Part shown: in pieces, positions 22,586 to 34,331 of the stretch
How the letters are laid out: every line of letters begins with the position of its first letter
Position numbering within the stretch: position 1 is the first letter of the stretch
NCBI RefSeq assembly: GCF_029784135.1
Contig: NC_073746.1
Coordinates: 222,965,882 to 223,029,881 of the forward strand
Length of the DNA stretch: 64,000 nt
From: Toxorhynchites rutilus septentrionalis
Lineage: Eukaryota > Arthropoda > Insecta > Diptera > Culicidae
Direction of reading: 5' to 3'
The notes under the pieces: generated by a model
Told to the model about the DNA's origin: nothing
The model's input: only the letters and a program-made list of their open reading frames with translations
Database searches by the model: none
Program-made: the position numbers and the translations under genes

Positions 22586-22735
22586 GTTTCCCAGAGGAAC
22601 TTTTGTCGTCTCAATGTAGGTATGAACTCGCGTCAATTATTAATACATAGTTGAGGTATCTTAAGCCAAATAACACGCCTTGAGTGTATTTTGAGTAGCA
22701 AGCTTCAGAATACGCGTACGCGTACTGGGACAGAT
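22586..22735 (-). mobile_element. tRNA-derived SINE (Feilai-like), partial copy 4
   Basis: Only the body is present (CAGAGGAACTTTTGTCGTCTC to AGAATACGCGTACG in plus-strand order); the tRNA-like head is missing. Same orientation as the other three copies. Confidence 0.75.
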
Positions 22736-22746
22736 AAAACCTTTTT

Positions 22747-23165
22747 TATCCCATTTAATTATTTATTCAGGCTCATCAGCATTTCAGCTGTAACCGTATT
22801 TTTAATCGTGTACATGTTACATGTTTTGTCGCATCTATAAATGGCACATTACACAGTTGCCATTCTAGGCGTAAGATAATTCCTGCTATACCATTTCATA
22901 TAGTATATAACACAGTAGCCATTTAGGTTTAAGAGTATTCCTTCTGTTCTTCCATTGTTCAGTTAGACCACCGGACAGCGGCGACAGTTGATATGATCAT
23001 TGTTGTGTTATTAATAGAACAACAGCCCGATGTTTCTTGCAGAGCAGAGCAGATGTTTGGATGAATCGATCTTCATCCGACCCTGGATCGATATCCATTG
23101 TTGATGATTGTTGTAGTTATTCTGTAACTACACAAAGATGGTCAATTCCTTCTTTACGTAGTGAT
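22747..23165 (-). repeat. SINE-like 400-bp dispersed repeat, copy A
   Basis: Homologous on the opposite strand to 43062-43452 and 46050-46505. Shared blocks include GACCATCTTTGTGT, GAACAACAGCCCGATGT (reversed in the others), TGTCCGGTCTAACTG and GCTAATGAGCC, ending in an A-rich tail that reads TTTTTTATCCC here. The tRNA-like head seen in the other copies is largely lost. Confidence 0.8.
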
Positions 23166-24655
23166 TTCCTAATGACTAAATGTAACTTTGTTGTTTAAGT
23201 CATCATTGGTGCAAACATATTTTTTTACTAAAACATTTTTAAAATTATGGTGCGCAATTCTCATAAGCGCAACTGGCATTTTAAATATTTTCCCCCCAAT
23301 ATGTAAACATCTTGGCCATTTTTCAACACATCCTGGTAAGGTTGTAACGTGAGAACGAGTTAACCACAATCAGCTAAGCAGTGAAGTAGCGCAATTGAAT
23401 TTGAAGCACGATGACGAAAGGAAAGTTCTTGAACGAAACTGAGCGGAGATTAATCACCGAATTGAAGGATACTGGTTTAAGCAACCGGGAGATAGCGAAG
23501 AGGATCGATAGAGGAGAAACAGTGGTCCGGAATTTTTTCAAGAAGGGCCCAAAATATGGCACCAGAAGGAAGAATAAAGGTAACTGCAAAATTTCAAACC
23601 GCGACCGGAACCGCATCATTCAGCTTGGGGAGACTGGAAAATTTAATGCCTCGGAAATAAAGCAAGAACTGAACCTTCCCATATTCAAACGACGTGTTTC
23701 CCAAATTTTGCGAGGATCTGGACATCTGGTTTACACGAAGAAGGCAAAGAAACCAAACCTCACCCCGAGGCACATTAAAGCAAGATTGGATTTCGCTAAA
23801 CAGCACATGGATTGGAAGGCAAAGGGGATGAAGTGATCTTTTCCGACGAGAAAAAGTTCAATCTTGATGGTCCCGACTGCTGCGCGTATTATTGGCATGA
23901 TCTACGAAAAAAGTGAAGTTGAGCAGTAATTTTGGTGGTGGAAGTCTCATGGTGTGGGCTGCGTTTTCAAGAAAAGGTAAGACTCCTATCGCCACTATTT
24001 CGACAAGGATGAACTCCGACAACTATGTAGAGCTACTGGACAGTGTTTTGGTGCCATTTACAGAAGACATTATGGACGACAACTTCATCTTCCAGCAGGA
24101 TAATGCTGCCATTCACGTAAGCAAGAAATCATTGTCATGGTTTTCCGAAAAAAAACATTCAGGTTATGGACTGGCGTGCTCGTAGCCCGGATCTCAATCC
24201 CATCGAGAATCTCTGGGGAATTCTGGCAAGGCGAGTCTACAGTGATGGACGGCATTTTGCAACAGTTCGTGAGTTGGAGAGATGTGTAAGGGACGAGTGG
24301 AATAAAATTCCACATGAAATGTTGGATAATTTGATTGAGTCAATGCCAAACCGTGTCTATGAAACTATTCTGAAAATTGGTAAACAAACCAAATATTGAA
24401 CGCTGTCATTTTCATGTATAAATCGTTTTTTGAGAATAAAGTCTGATGTGCGCTTATAAGAATTTCTACCTTAAAAACACGTTTTTCTCATTCTGAATAA
24501 CTGTTGAGAACAGGATTGGGACTTTTCTTGGCAAGATAAACTTGATGTTCGAAGGTCATTTAAATTCCATAAAAATATTTTGGAAATATATATCTAGTTA
24601 ATCTTACAGCCAAAATATACATGTGCGCTTATAGGAATTTCTCGCACTGTACATG
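23155..24655 (+). mobile_element. Tc1 transposon, copy 1, lightly decayed
   Basis: The transposase remains are flanked by repeat motifs. GTGCGCTTATAAGAATTTCT occurs near 24450, GTGCGCTTATAGGAATTTCT near 24622, and inverted relatives near 23251-23277 and more weakly at 23158. This fits the inner/outer inverted-direct repeat layout of some Tc1 elements. The right end is clear; the left end is approximate. Confidence 0.75.
23411..24399 (+). pseudogene. Tc1 (DD34E) transposase pseudogene
   Basis: A cut-and-paste transposase of about 330 residues in family members. The ATG at 23411 opens MTKGKFLNETERRLI and a first helix-turn-helix (GLSNREIAKRIDRGETVV). A second DNA-binding part follows (ISNRDRNRIIQL..., then RRVSQILRGSG). 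The first catalytic Asp is in [13 protein letters not shown] (near 23845), the second in FQQDNAAIH (near 24100), and the Glu in SPDLNPIENLWG (near 24205). The spacing between the last two is 34 residues, hence DD34E. All three catalytic residues survive. Breaks lie near 23830 (frame lost at the end of the first segment), a stop near 23915, and a shift in an A8 run at about 24148. Few lesions, so this copy is relatively young. Confidence 0.88.
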
Positions 24656-26085
24656 AGTACATTCTGTCCAACATCCAGGTGATGATCTTGCTGCTTTGTG
24701 TCATTGTAAACAAACAATGCTTCAATTATATTCTAGTGTGTAGGTACACTGCATGATTTTCATATGTGTCTGTGCAAGCGCTGAGCGTAACCGATTTATT
24801 TTTTGGTATTTTTCAAGTGTCAAGTTTTTATAAGACCAGTTACATTTTCCGTTGTTTCAAATGTTTTGATCAATAAATCTGGAAAATGCCGAAGGGAAAA
24901 GTGCTCACGGAGAGAGAAGAAAGACAAATCGATGCATTTCACCAAGAAAATGTTAGCATCAGAGAAATTTTGGACGGATTGGACGATCTCATCAAGTAGT
25001 GCTCAATTTTTGGCGAATCCTCAAAGATACGATAAGAAAGAGAGAGCTCCACGTAAATCGAAGCTCTTTGACCGGGATAAGCGGGAAATAGCTATAAACG
25101 CTTCGAATATCTCGAAATCGCTTATGCAAATAAAGGAATATTTGAATTTAAATGTTACTCGGGTGACAATTCGTCAAGTTTTGGTAAAAAATCCTCACAT
25201 AAAGAGGGCTTGAAAGCTCACATTAGCCTACCGTGGGACATGGTATGTTGGGACGAAGAATGTTTCCAGAATAATACATTTTGCTGTATACCACAACGAA
25301 AAAATGTATAGGGTATCTTCACTGACGATAAAAAGTTCAATTTGGATGGTCCTTATGGTTTCAACTGGTTACTGGAAGAAGGAACAGTATTTTCCAGCCA
25401 GGAATTTTGGTGGGGACTTGTGCATGGTTTGGGCGAGATTCTGTGCAACCGGGAAGCTTCCACATCATTCAAGGATTACATACATGTTCTGGAATCCTCT
25501 CCTACCGTGTTTTATTCACCTTCCAGCAAAACAATGCTACTATTAATACCAACAAGGAAACTAAGCAATGGATTGAGGACCTAAAACTTAATTTTTTGGA
25601 CTGGCTGACTCGCTCTCCAGCCTTGAATCTTGTTGAAAATCTTAGGGGGATCATTGTACGCAGAATCTACATTGAGGGAAAACAGTACACCACGATTGAA
25701 GAGCTCAAGGTCGCAATTTCGGAAACATATCGAAATATATCGAGAAATCCGTTCAGCAGAATTTGATAAATTGTATTCCAACATTAATTTTCCTGGTTAT
25801 TAGCAGAAATTGCAAGGTTCCCAATTATTGACATGTGAATCAACCGATTGTTTTGAATTTTTCATGAAAATACTTATGAATTTTGAAGTGGTCTTATAGA
25901 AACTGCTCAGCTGAAATTATCATATTTAAGCAGAATGAATAAACAATCTACTCTTTTGAACGAAATTGATGTTAAATATTCTTTATTCTAAGCTTTTAAT
26001 GAATGTATCTTGTTGAAATTTTAACTGTTTGTGTTGTAACGAAATAGAATCACGGTGGTCTTATAGAAGTTGGACAGAGTGTGTA
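24655..26085 (+). mobile_element. Tc1 transposon, copy 2, with long inverted/direct repeats
   Basis: The left end, TACATTCTGTCCAACATC (24658), is answered at the right by TTGGACAGAGTGTGTATTA (26070) on the other strand. Inner motifs TATAAGACCA (24828) and TGGTCTTATAGAA (25889, repeated at 26055) form a second inverted set, the IR/DR plan of some Tc1 elements. It lies directly beside the right end of copy 1. Confidence 0.8.
24886..25765 (+). pseudogene. Tc1 transposase pseudogene, several frameshifts
   Basis: The ATG at 24886 begins MPKGKVLTEREERQIDAF, clearly related to the N-terminus of the neighbouring Tc1 copy. The frame is soon broken by stops. Later fragments are SKLFDRDKREIAINAS (second DNA-binding part), [17 protein letters not shown] (first catalytic Asp, near 25320), FQQNNATINTNK (second position changed from Asp to Asn, near 25525) and SPALNLVENLRGI (Glu block, near 25615). 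At least four frame changes are needed to connect them. Non-functional. Confidence 0.82.
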
Positions 26086-26274
26086 TTACACCACACTATA
26101 AAATTAAATTGAATCTTCTGTCAGAAAACACAGAAACTCTTCTTTTTAGGATGTTCCGAAAAATATAAATTTTACCCTTTTTTCAAAATTTCACATCTTT
26201 TGAGTCACTACGCCGATTCAGATGATCGAAATATCAAATTAAAGTTGATCCGCTTATAGTCCAACAACTCGGGG

Positions 26275-26605
26275 TCGACAACGACTTCTAAGGGGCGCAA
26301 TGATTTCGTGTTTAAATATAAGGGCTGGATGATGATCATCCAACGGCATAATTAGTTCGACGGCAGAGCTTACTGAACATTGGTGACATATATCAGGTCT
26401 AACTAACGCTGATTATAGTTTCGAATCATTTTGCATTGGTTCAGATTGCACTGTGAGACACCGTCCAATAACAGAAGAGTTCTGGCTGGGTCCTGTTCGC
26501 ACCAATGTGGGATACGCGGAGTTGTTTCCGTCGGTAGAGTATGACCAAGATAAGGTTAGTTGATCGCAGTCACCCACGACAAGGATTTCGTAGATTTCGG
26601 CACCA
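26275..26605 (-). pseudogene. LINE endonuclease-domain fragment
   Basis: On the minus strand the sequence begins GAEIYEILVVGDCDQLTLSW and continues STDGNN, resembling the GDFN-LPxxxW block of apurinic-type LINE endonucleases, with the catalytic-region Phe-Asn changed. Further along is a DDHHPALIF-like block similar to the end of that domain. It has at least one stop. It abuts the 3' tail of the large LINE that lies upstream on the same strand, so it may be part of the target of that insertion. Confidence 0.5.
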
Positions 26606-26799
26606 TCACGTTTATTTCTTTATTTTTCTTTATTTCGTCAAACTACAGTAGGCTACAATTACATACATTACATTACAATTACAATATACTTAATGAATAA
26701 TTAATAACTATATTTATGAAAATCAATTATTAGAGGTATCATGTATTTGTAATGAATTACGAAATGCAACGCAGCAAACATATATGACAAAACTGTAAT

Positions 26800-26925
26800 T
26801 CACGAATACGATCTTTCAGTCAATGACTTTTTCAATAATTTCTTCGTCATTGTCACATCAATTACATTACTGTACTTATTGTAGGTTCTCATCATTCTAT
26901 TAAGTGGACCATTCATCTATCATCT
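26800..26925 (-). pseudogene. LINE ORF2 extreme C-terminus
   Basis: About 40 codons, beginning MNGPLNRMMRTYN and ending at a stop at 26800. The pattern (two asparagine/methionine-rich helices near the end) is what follows the reverse transcriptase C-terminal region in Jockey-like LINEs. It is separated from the rest of ORF2 by the Helitron at 26932-28415, and a few tens of residues between the two parts are missing. Confidence 0.6.
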
Positions 26926-26931
26926 TCTTCT

Positions 26932-27917
26932 TCTATATATATAAAAATGGATTTCTGTCTGTCTGTCTGTCTGATTCTTATGGACTCGGAAACTACTGAA
27001 CCGATCGACATGAAAATTGGTACCATACAAATGAAATACAAATTTCTTCATTACTCGAGAGTAAAACATGCAAACGAATCCAAATTTGGCATGTGAAGGT
27101 TTTAAGGTGCAATAAATGTTATTACGGTGGTTCAACACTCCACCCCCCTCTTTAAGGGGGGGCTGCCATACAAATGAAACACAAATTACTGCATTACTCG
27201 AGAATTAATCAAGCAAATGGAATAAAATTTGGCATGTGGAAGTTTTAGGATGTAATAAATGTTTCTATGGTGGTTAGACACTCCACCCCCCTCTCTAAGG
27301 GGGGCTACCATACAAACGAAACACAAATTTGTGCATAACTCGGGAGTTAATCAAGCTAATGGAACGAAATTTGGCAGGTGAATGTTTTAGGGTGTAATAA
27401 ATGTTTCTATGGTGGTTAGACACTCCACCCCCCTCTTTAAGGAACGAAATGGAACGAAATTTGGCATGTGGAAGTTTTAGGGTGTAATAAATGTTCCTAT
27501 GGTAGTAAGACACTACACCCCCCCCCTTCTTAGGGGGGTGGGGGGTCTGCCATACAAATGAAACACAAATTTCTGCATTACTCGAGAATTAATCATGCAA
27601 ATGAAACCAAATTAGGCATATGTAGGTTTTAGGGTGCAATAAATGTATGAAACATACAAACAAATGAAACACAAATTTCTGCATTACTCAAGAATTAATC
27701 ATGCAAATGAAACCAAATTAGGCATATGTAGGTTTTAGGGTGCAATAAATGTTTCTATGCTGGTTAGACTCCCCACCCTCCTCTCTAAGGGGGGGCTGTC
27801 ATATAAATGAAACTCAAATTTCTGCATTACTCGAGGATTAATCATGCAAATGAAACCAAATTAGGTATATGGAGGTTTTAGAGTGCAAAACATGTTTCTA
27901 TGGTGGTTAGACTCCTC

Positions 27918-27952
<35 letters not shown>

Positions 27953-28415
27953 AGGGGAGGCTGCCATACGAATGAAACACAAATTTCTGCATTACTCGAT
28001 AATTAATAGACCAAATGAAACTAAATTTGGCATGTGGAGGTTTTAGAGTGCAATAAATGTTTCTACGGTCGTTAGACACTCCTCCCGCTCTCTAAGGGGA
28101 GGGCTGCCATACAAACGAAGCACAAACTTCTGCATAAATCGAAAACTAATCATGCACAATTTGAGATGTGAGGGTTTTTGGGTATGAGAAATGTTTCTAT
28201 AATGGTATGACACCCCTCCCTCCTCTTGAATGGAGAGGGGGTCCCATAAAAATATTACACATATTTAAACCAAAAATATTCCAACCAAACATGGCAATTG
28301 AAAATTTTCGGAAAACTCTGAAGGAAAAAGAGAAAATTCGGAAAATTAAATTCATAGTGACATGTGCTGTTAGTCTATTTGATGTTTGCGCTAGCGAAAT
28401 TGATTTTTGTTCGAA
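26932..28415 (+). mobile_element. Helitron with intact 5' end and long tandem core, 3' end lost
   Basis: Starts TCTATATATATAAAAATGG followed by (TCTG)n and GGACTCGGAAACTACTGAAC, the well-known 5' end of non-autonomous insect Helitrons (5' TC). The body is a tandem array of about eight units of 140-160 bp between 27020 and 28250, each with a C-rich/G-rich inverted pair (CCCCCCTCT...AGGGGGGG). The first part of the conserved 3' module follows (TTTTCGGAAAACTCTGAAG, then TCTATTTGATGTTTGCGCTA), but the hairpin and CTAG end are absent; the sequence passes into LINE ORF2 near 28416. Confidence 0.85.
27919..27951. repeat. CT microsatellite
   Basis: About 33 bp of (CT)n, an expansion of the TCTCTCTAAGG block of one Helitron core unit. 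Confidence 0.9.
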
Positions 28416-31072
28416 AATGTTTGAAGTAAGTTTTCAAGTAAGTTTTCAGAACTAATCCTGTGTGAAACTAAGTCAATTAAACATGGAATTGCGGCAAATT
28501 CTCTGAGTTTCTCAAGTGTTTGAATATTTATTAACATACAACGGGCTTCATATGGGGAAAGGGGATATGTTGTCCAGCCTAGCTTTCTCAGGGCAAATAA
28601 TAAATATTGTTTTTGTACTGATTCTTTTCGATTGGAGTGCAGTTCTTGATAGGGTGCCCATACAACACTGAAATATTCTAAAATAGATCTTACAAAACTT
28701 ATATACAATGTTTTTATTGTGTATGGATCACTGAAATTGTAACTAAATCTTTTTATGAAACCGAGCATACTATTTGCATTATTGATCATTGTATAGTAAT
28801 GTTCGCCAAAAGTGAGTTTCGAATCAAGACTTATACCTAAATCTCTCAATTTGACGCATCTCTCTACAGTTTCAACGACATAATATTACATTTTTTCACA
28901 TTAATATCTAAAAGACTTTTCACGCACCATTCGAAGACTTTGGTTACTTCCATGTACAATTTCATGTCATCAGCATACATTAGAATGTTGAGGTTAGTTA
29001 ATACTAGTGACACATCATTTACGAGTAGGATGAAAAGTAAAGGGCCTAAGTGAGAACCTTGTGGAACTCCGGATGTGACATTCACTGAACTAAAGATTTT
29101 TCCTCTAAAGCGAATAAATTGTGTTCTATTGGTGAGGTAAGATTCTACCCACTTCAATAGAGTTCCAGTTACTCCCATACGTTGGAGCTTGAAAATAAGC
29201 ATTGGAATATCTACTCTGTCGAAAGCCTTGCTGAAGTCCGTATAAAGAGTATCGACAACGTTGCCTCTATCCATTACCGCAAGAGAATAGGATACAAATT
29301 CTAACAGATTCGTGGCAGTGGATCTTCCTTTAAAAAAACTATGTTGATTCGGTGAAACATAATGTTTTAACTGATTGAACTTTTTAGTATTGACAATGGA
29401 TTCAAATAATTTGAGAATACAAGATAATATGGCGATGCCACGATAGTTATTCATGTCAGAACGGTTACCAGATTTGAAAATGGGTAGTAGGAATGATTTT
29501 TTCCAGACAGAAGGAAATATTGCGATTTTTAGCGATAAATTGAAAAGCAAGGACAAAGGATTAACGAAAGCCGATGCCAACTTTTTAAACAACATTGGAG
29601 GGATACCATCCGGCCCGGGACCTTTAGACGAATCCAGATCCTCTAATGCGATAAGAAGTTCGTTAGCGGTAATATTATCAATTGAGACCGAGTTTGCACA
29701 TTCGGGTAAAAACGAAAAACAATCGTAATCTCGAACCATGTTATTTGTTGTGTAGTTACCTTGGAAAACACGGGCGAATTGATTACTAATATCACTATCG
29801 TTTGATGAACGTATTCTCCAAATTTCATACTTGATGGAAAATTATTAGATTTCATCTTATCGCTGGCAAAATTGAAAAACTTCTTAGAATCGGATTTAAT
29901 ATTATTTTCTATCCTTGTTATATAGCTTTCATATTCTAGTGATATTTCCGCATCAAGGTTTCTACAAATATCTTTGTATATGGTTAAATTATCCAAAGTT
30001 TCGTTTGTTTTGTATCTTTTATGATTTTTTTTTGTTTTTGAGATTTTTAATATCACGAGTGAACCATACTGGTGTTTTTGAATTTGTATTAAGTTTTTTT
30101 CTTTCTTGTTGGAACATGTTCGCTTATGATTCTATACTGATTATCATCAAAAATTTCAACAGCTTTGTCTATGTTCCTTTCATCTTTAAGTAGAAATGAC
30201 CAATTTATATCATTAAGCTTACAATTAATTTGCTCGTAGTCTGCCTTTTTGAAATAAAAAAATTATCTCGAAATCGCAATCGGCAGGGCGTTTACTTGTG
30301 CTATCGATAAAAAAAAGTATTCTATAGCGGTGTTGATTTTTTAATTTTTTTCAAAGAGGACATTCAACTTTCGAAACATGGAAATCTTCTGTGCAATTAG
30401 TAAACAACAAGTCTAGGAAACAATTTAGTTCATTTGGAATAGGATTGATTTGACATAGACCTAGTTGGCTTGTTTTATCGAAAACAAGTTGCAATGTCTC
30501 ATTTTCGCCTACAATCGGGAGTAAGATTGATTCGTTCTCCTCGTCGACAATGAAATCAATTGTATTTTGATTGAAGTCCCCGTAAATATGGATTTTAATT
30601 TTAGGGTCGAGTTCATCAACAAATGACTCTATAATATTTAAAAATTTCTCATGAGAATGTTATTTGACAAAATTAGGAGGGAAATAGATAGATACAAAAA
30701 CATGTGTTTGACCATTAATACATACTTTAACCCACACATCATCAAATTCTTTATGTTGTTCACTAGGAATACCAACTGCGTTTATCAGGGCATGAGTACA
30801 CCACCCCCCGATTTTTTATCACACAATAACAAATCTCGCTCACACCTAAACACGTTAAAATTGCTACCAAATAATTCTTCACTTTTCACTGTGTCGTTCC
30901 AACTGGTTTCAGTGGCCAGTATTACATTGTACAGGCAAGCATTAACTGTTTTGTATATTTCTTTCATTTTCGCCGCACTACGTATTCTATTGAAATTTTG
31001 ACAATAAATAATTATTTCAAGTACTAAATCTTCATCCGAAGAATGCGTCAGTGGTGGTGAAAACTCGAGCAA
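28391..31072 (-). pseudogene. LINE ORF2: endonuclease and reverse transcriptase, frameshifted
   Basis: ORF2 nicks DNA and reverse-transcribes the LINE RNA at the nick. The first ATG is at 31072. The endonuclease domain is readable as IIIYCQNFNR, TETSW and GGGVL, then after a shift near 30790 as VYFPPNF-like sequence, YGDFNQ (near 30575) and DLLFTN. A linker with PVWFTRDIKNLK is near 30060. The reverse transcriptase (29739-28864) has GPGPDGIPP, IPIFKSGNRSDMNNYRGIAIL, HSFFKGRSTATNL, DFSKAFDRVD, GVPQGSHLGPLLF and the catalytic YADD near 28975. The C-terminal region follows in another frame (LGISLDSKLTF to CMLINIQTLEKL, 28849-28430). At least four frame changes or stops. Similar C-terminal sequence occurs in the LINE at 63752-64000. 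Confidence 0.88.
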
Positions 31073-31524
31073 CTGTTAATGGTCGTACAGCAGCATAGCA
31101 TGCACCTGTGAGACGATGAATGTAGCTGCGTTGTGTGTGGAGGTTGATGGTCCACAGGATATGGGTTAAGCACCTCTCCTCTTTGGAAGTTGATCATTCG
31201 TGGATTCGTTTCGGGTGGCCTAAAGAACTGATGTTTAGCCGCTGCTCTGTCCGGTGGTAGAAGCACGGTATTGTTTCTCGTTTGATGGTTGTTAATGTTG
31301 TTCCTGCTGCTGGATTCGCAACTATTAAATCGAATGTTGTCCATGTTGAATATACTGTCATATCTGTTTGGGCTGTGATGGCGGATGTTATTAATGTGTG
31401 AGTTGCTCCTGATATTTCTGTGGCGCGCATTATTGTTATTATTTGTATATCTATTGACATAGTTGGGCTCTGGGTTGCTGTAATTCCTTCTACTGTCAAT
31501 ATTTCGATGATTATTCCTATTGGG
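31048..31524 (-). pseudogene. LINE ORF1, C-terminal part
   Basis: About 158 codons of LINE sequence, rich in Asn, Arg and Ser with several HRN and NNN runs, overlap the start of ORF2 by 25 bp, a common LINE arrangement. Continuity with the part beyond the LTR element is shown by the reading frame: after removing the insertion and one copy of the 5-bp duplication the codons join without a shift. No CCHC knuckle is present, unusual for the Jockey group. A basic, disordered RNA-binding role is inferred only from composition. Confidence 0.7.
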
Positions 31525-31527
31525 TTG

Positions 31528-31904
31528 TGTCGTACTTCTGGTCGACTTTTCGCACGCCGATATTTTCACGTCCTATTGCACCAAAGATCGTACACTGAAT
31601 CACGGGAGAAGTCAACCTCAATCACGAAACACATTAAAATTCGCTTTCTCTTTTCTTTGCATACCCTATCCGATTCGTTCTCTCTTTTGCCCCTGTACGA
31701 TATTAATTACGCGACAACTTGCGTTTGTCAATCGCATAGATTTTGCGTTTATCTACACTGCCATTTACATTTATATATTTTATATGATATTCCATTTGAA
31801 GTTTTAATCATTTGAACAAAGATCCAAAATAAGTTTGAAATAATAATGTCGAACATAATTCTCCAAAATTCATTGAATTTTACAGACTCATCATATTCCC
31901 CACA
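31528..31904 (-). repeat. 3' LTR of the non-autonomous element
   Basis: 377 bp, TGTCGTACTTC...TTCCCCACA in plus-strand order. It differs from the other LTR by about eight substitutions and small indels (for example an extra CATCAT-type triplet near its right end). Confidence 0.92.
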
Positions 31905-31922
31905 ATACCTTCCCTCTCTACT
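31905..31922 (-). other. Polypurine tract of the non-autonomous LTR element
   Basis: Minus strand AGTAGAGAGGGAAGGTAT directly before the 3' LTR. Confidence 0.75.
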
Positions 31923-34080
31923 ATCAACCGTCAAATCATAGTGAACTCATACGAATGGTATAACAATTATTTTTATTGGACTCAAAATATAAATTTTGTA
32001 ATATTCGTCCAACCAATTCAGTTTATCATTCATATCATCTCGAAAGCTATCCACATACAAACAAGACACTTTTTCAGATGCATTCATTCTTTCTTTTTTC
32101 TAACAAAACAGAGAAATTCGTAATTGTGAGATCCATTACTCAGCTTTTTCAAATTTCCGTCTGGAGTAAGCTGGAATTTTTGTATTTAACAACAGAAGAA
32201 ACGTAATTTTTTTCAAGTTCGTTAAAGAACAAAGCTTTTTTTAAATTCAATAGTTTGTCAGCAACCGAATGACACAATATTCGTTCTGAATCCAAACGGT
32301 TCTTTAACACCATTTCATCAATGAGGAAAATTCGTTCGGGGCCGGGTTTCCATTGTTTTACATTTCAAAACTCATTTCATATGATAGTGGATGTACTCCG
32401 AAGTACAAAATAGTCGAATACTCGTGGTTTACTCGAGATTGGTATCACAAAGAAATTTCCTTACTAGTTGATAATGTATCATTCATGATTCTATAATTAT
32501 TCAATGTAATCCGTTACACAATTCATAAAATCAAATATATGCACGAAAACATTTACGAAACGAAAATAGTACCTTGGCAAAAATACAAACGCAAAAGATG
32601 CGTTTTCAGAAAGCTATTCAAATGATTCATATGCTTTTACACGTTGAGCTCCATTTCGGCCTCTGAGGACTGACTTTCAAATTTCTCTTTCTTTCGCGCC
32701 GATACTAGCGTAAACTCGTCGGGGAAATATTTTGGTTGCTCTCCTTTGTATTAATGAAGGATTCTGAATAGATCAATGACAAAATCACAACCTAGGGCGT
32801 CTATATGTTGTTACCGATTACTAAGGTTGTTGAAAAATACTAAACAATTTCATCTTTTAGAGATAATAATGTTTTCATCGTACACCACCCTGGACTTCGC
32901 GTCGTGCTTCGATGACTTTCTTTCCTCAACCGGTTATACGATATTTTTCTCAACCTGTTCACCATTTGTTTGTCTCAACGACGGCAACGGTGGTATCAAC
33001 ATGCCTCATGTTCGGAACAAAAGTGCTATTTCATTATTTAAATGCTTTTTTTTTCTTTCTTCTCGCTATCCATATACAAACATGACGTTTTTGCATTCTC
33101 TCTTAAATGCATTCATAGGATGATCTTCGCTCCTATCATCATCACTATCCTTTTTCAAATTCAGGATTTTAGTTTATTGTTTATTGAAGATAATCACAAA
33201 CAATATAGCCCTGGTACCTGATTTCAAACCACCCTTCGGATTAGTGCTCGTTGTTTGTAAACAACCAATTTACGAACACTTCCGAATGATGCAACTATGC
33301 AAATCGGAAGCAAACGACGTATTTGCGATCTTGCGTCTATACGTGTGTGTGTCGTTGATGCTAATTTGCAGGTTTCCCATGTATAAGTAAGCAGAGTGAT
33401 TCTGCCACAATCTGAAATATCACTTGATGTTCAGAAAAAAATTCCACTTGCCAAGCCGTGAGCAGCAAAATTCAGAATTTCCTTCTGTCGTCAAACACTT
33501 TGCACAACTACATTTTCATGCAGTAAAACAAAAACATGCCATCTATTTTGTTTGGATCAAGTAGACAAAGGAACATGCTCGCGACATTCATGGGCATGAA
33601 AGAGAGAAGCTCCATTTTACTAAATCAAACGCACACACTTCAACTAAACCGTCTCGCATAAACCGCACGAATACCAATGGGTGCACACCACGCAATTTCT
33701 TGCAACTGTGATGTTTACTTTATATTTCTCGTCTCGTTCTTTGTTCTTCCAACGAGAATTAATTTGCTCACTCTCCCACTCACATACACTCGTGTACGCG
33801 AGGGCTACCCCAAAAATAAAGAACCAACTCTCAAACTCTGATCCACTTCGATGAAGAGGCAAGCAAACAATAGCTTCTTCCTACACAAGTCGCACCGTTA
33901 ATAGATGTTTTTGACACTAACACGATTACCGACTACTATATGATTGTTTTCCTACAACTTTCAACCCACTCATGCCGCTAGAAGCTCCTTTTGTTAACAT
34001 GAACCACCGTCTGACATTTTGTACTTCTACTTGCGGGCAAGCTGTGTTTTTCCATATCATTGTTGCTGGTTTACAATTAT
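31923..34080 (-). other. Interior of the non-autonomous LTR element, no recognisable genes
   Basis: Open frames up to 116 codons exist on both strands but none has a retroelement motif. A fragment near 32640 resembles the end of the TTAA-flanked MITE at 1264 (ACACGTTGAG, GGCCTCTGAGG). Confidence 0.6.
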
Positions 34081-34085
34081 TTTTT

Positions 34086-34262
34086 ACCAGGAATTCTAAT
34101 TGGCTTAACATACATTTTTTGCCATTTTTTAACCGTTTCATAATTACTCTGGCTTACCTTTTTCTTTTACCAGTGTTTCAAATTGGCTTACCGTATATTT
34201 TTTGCCAATTTTTCTATCGTTTCACGATTGCTCTGGCTTACCTTTTTTTTTGCCAGTGTCAT
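34086..34262 (-). repeat. Tandem repeat of about 80 bp in the leader of the LTR element
   Basis: Two units and a partial third share TTTTACCAG, CAAATTGGCTTA, TTTTTTGCCA, CGTTTCA and CTCTGGCTTACCTTTTT. They lie just after the primer-binding site in element orientation, where packaging or dimerisation signals often occur; a role is speculative. Confidence 0.7.
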
Positions 34263-34315
34263 ATATTCTTTCTAATTTCTCTTACCACCAGTTAATTTAT
34301 ATTTCCTTGGAGGGA

Positions 34316-34331
34316 ACGTTGTCTGCGCCAT
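34316..34331 (-). other. Primer-binding site of the non-autonomous LTR element
   Basis: Minus strand A then TGGCGCAGACAACG, starting one base inside the 5' LTR boundary. Resembles the TGGCGCAGTC site of the errantivirus at 3661. Confidence 0.8.

Noticed and set aside
27000..28250. Regular 150-bp units considered as a CRISPR array or satellite
   Set aside because: Units are long, diverged and have no spacers; the 5' TC and the CTAG ends of related copies show they are Helitron cores.
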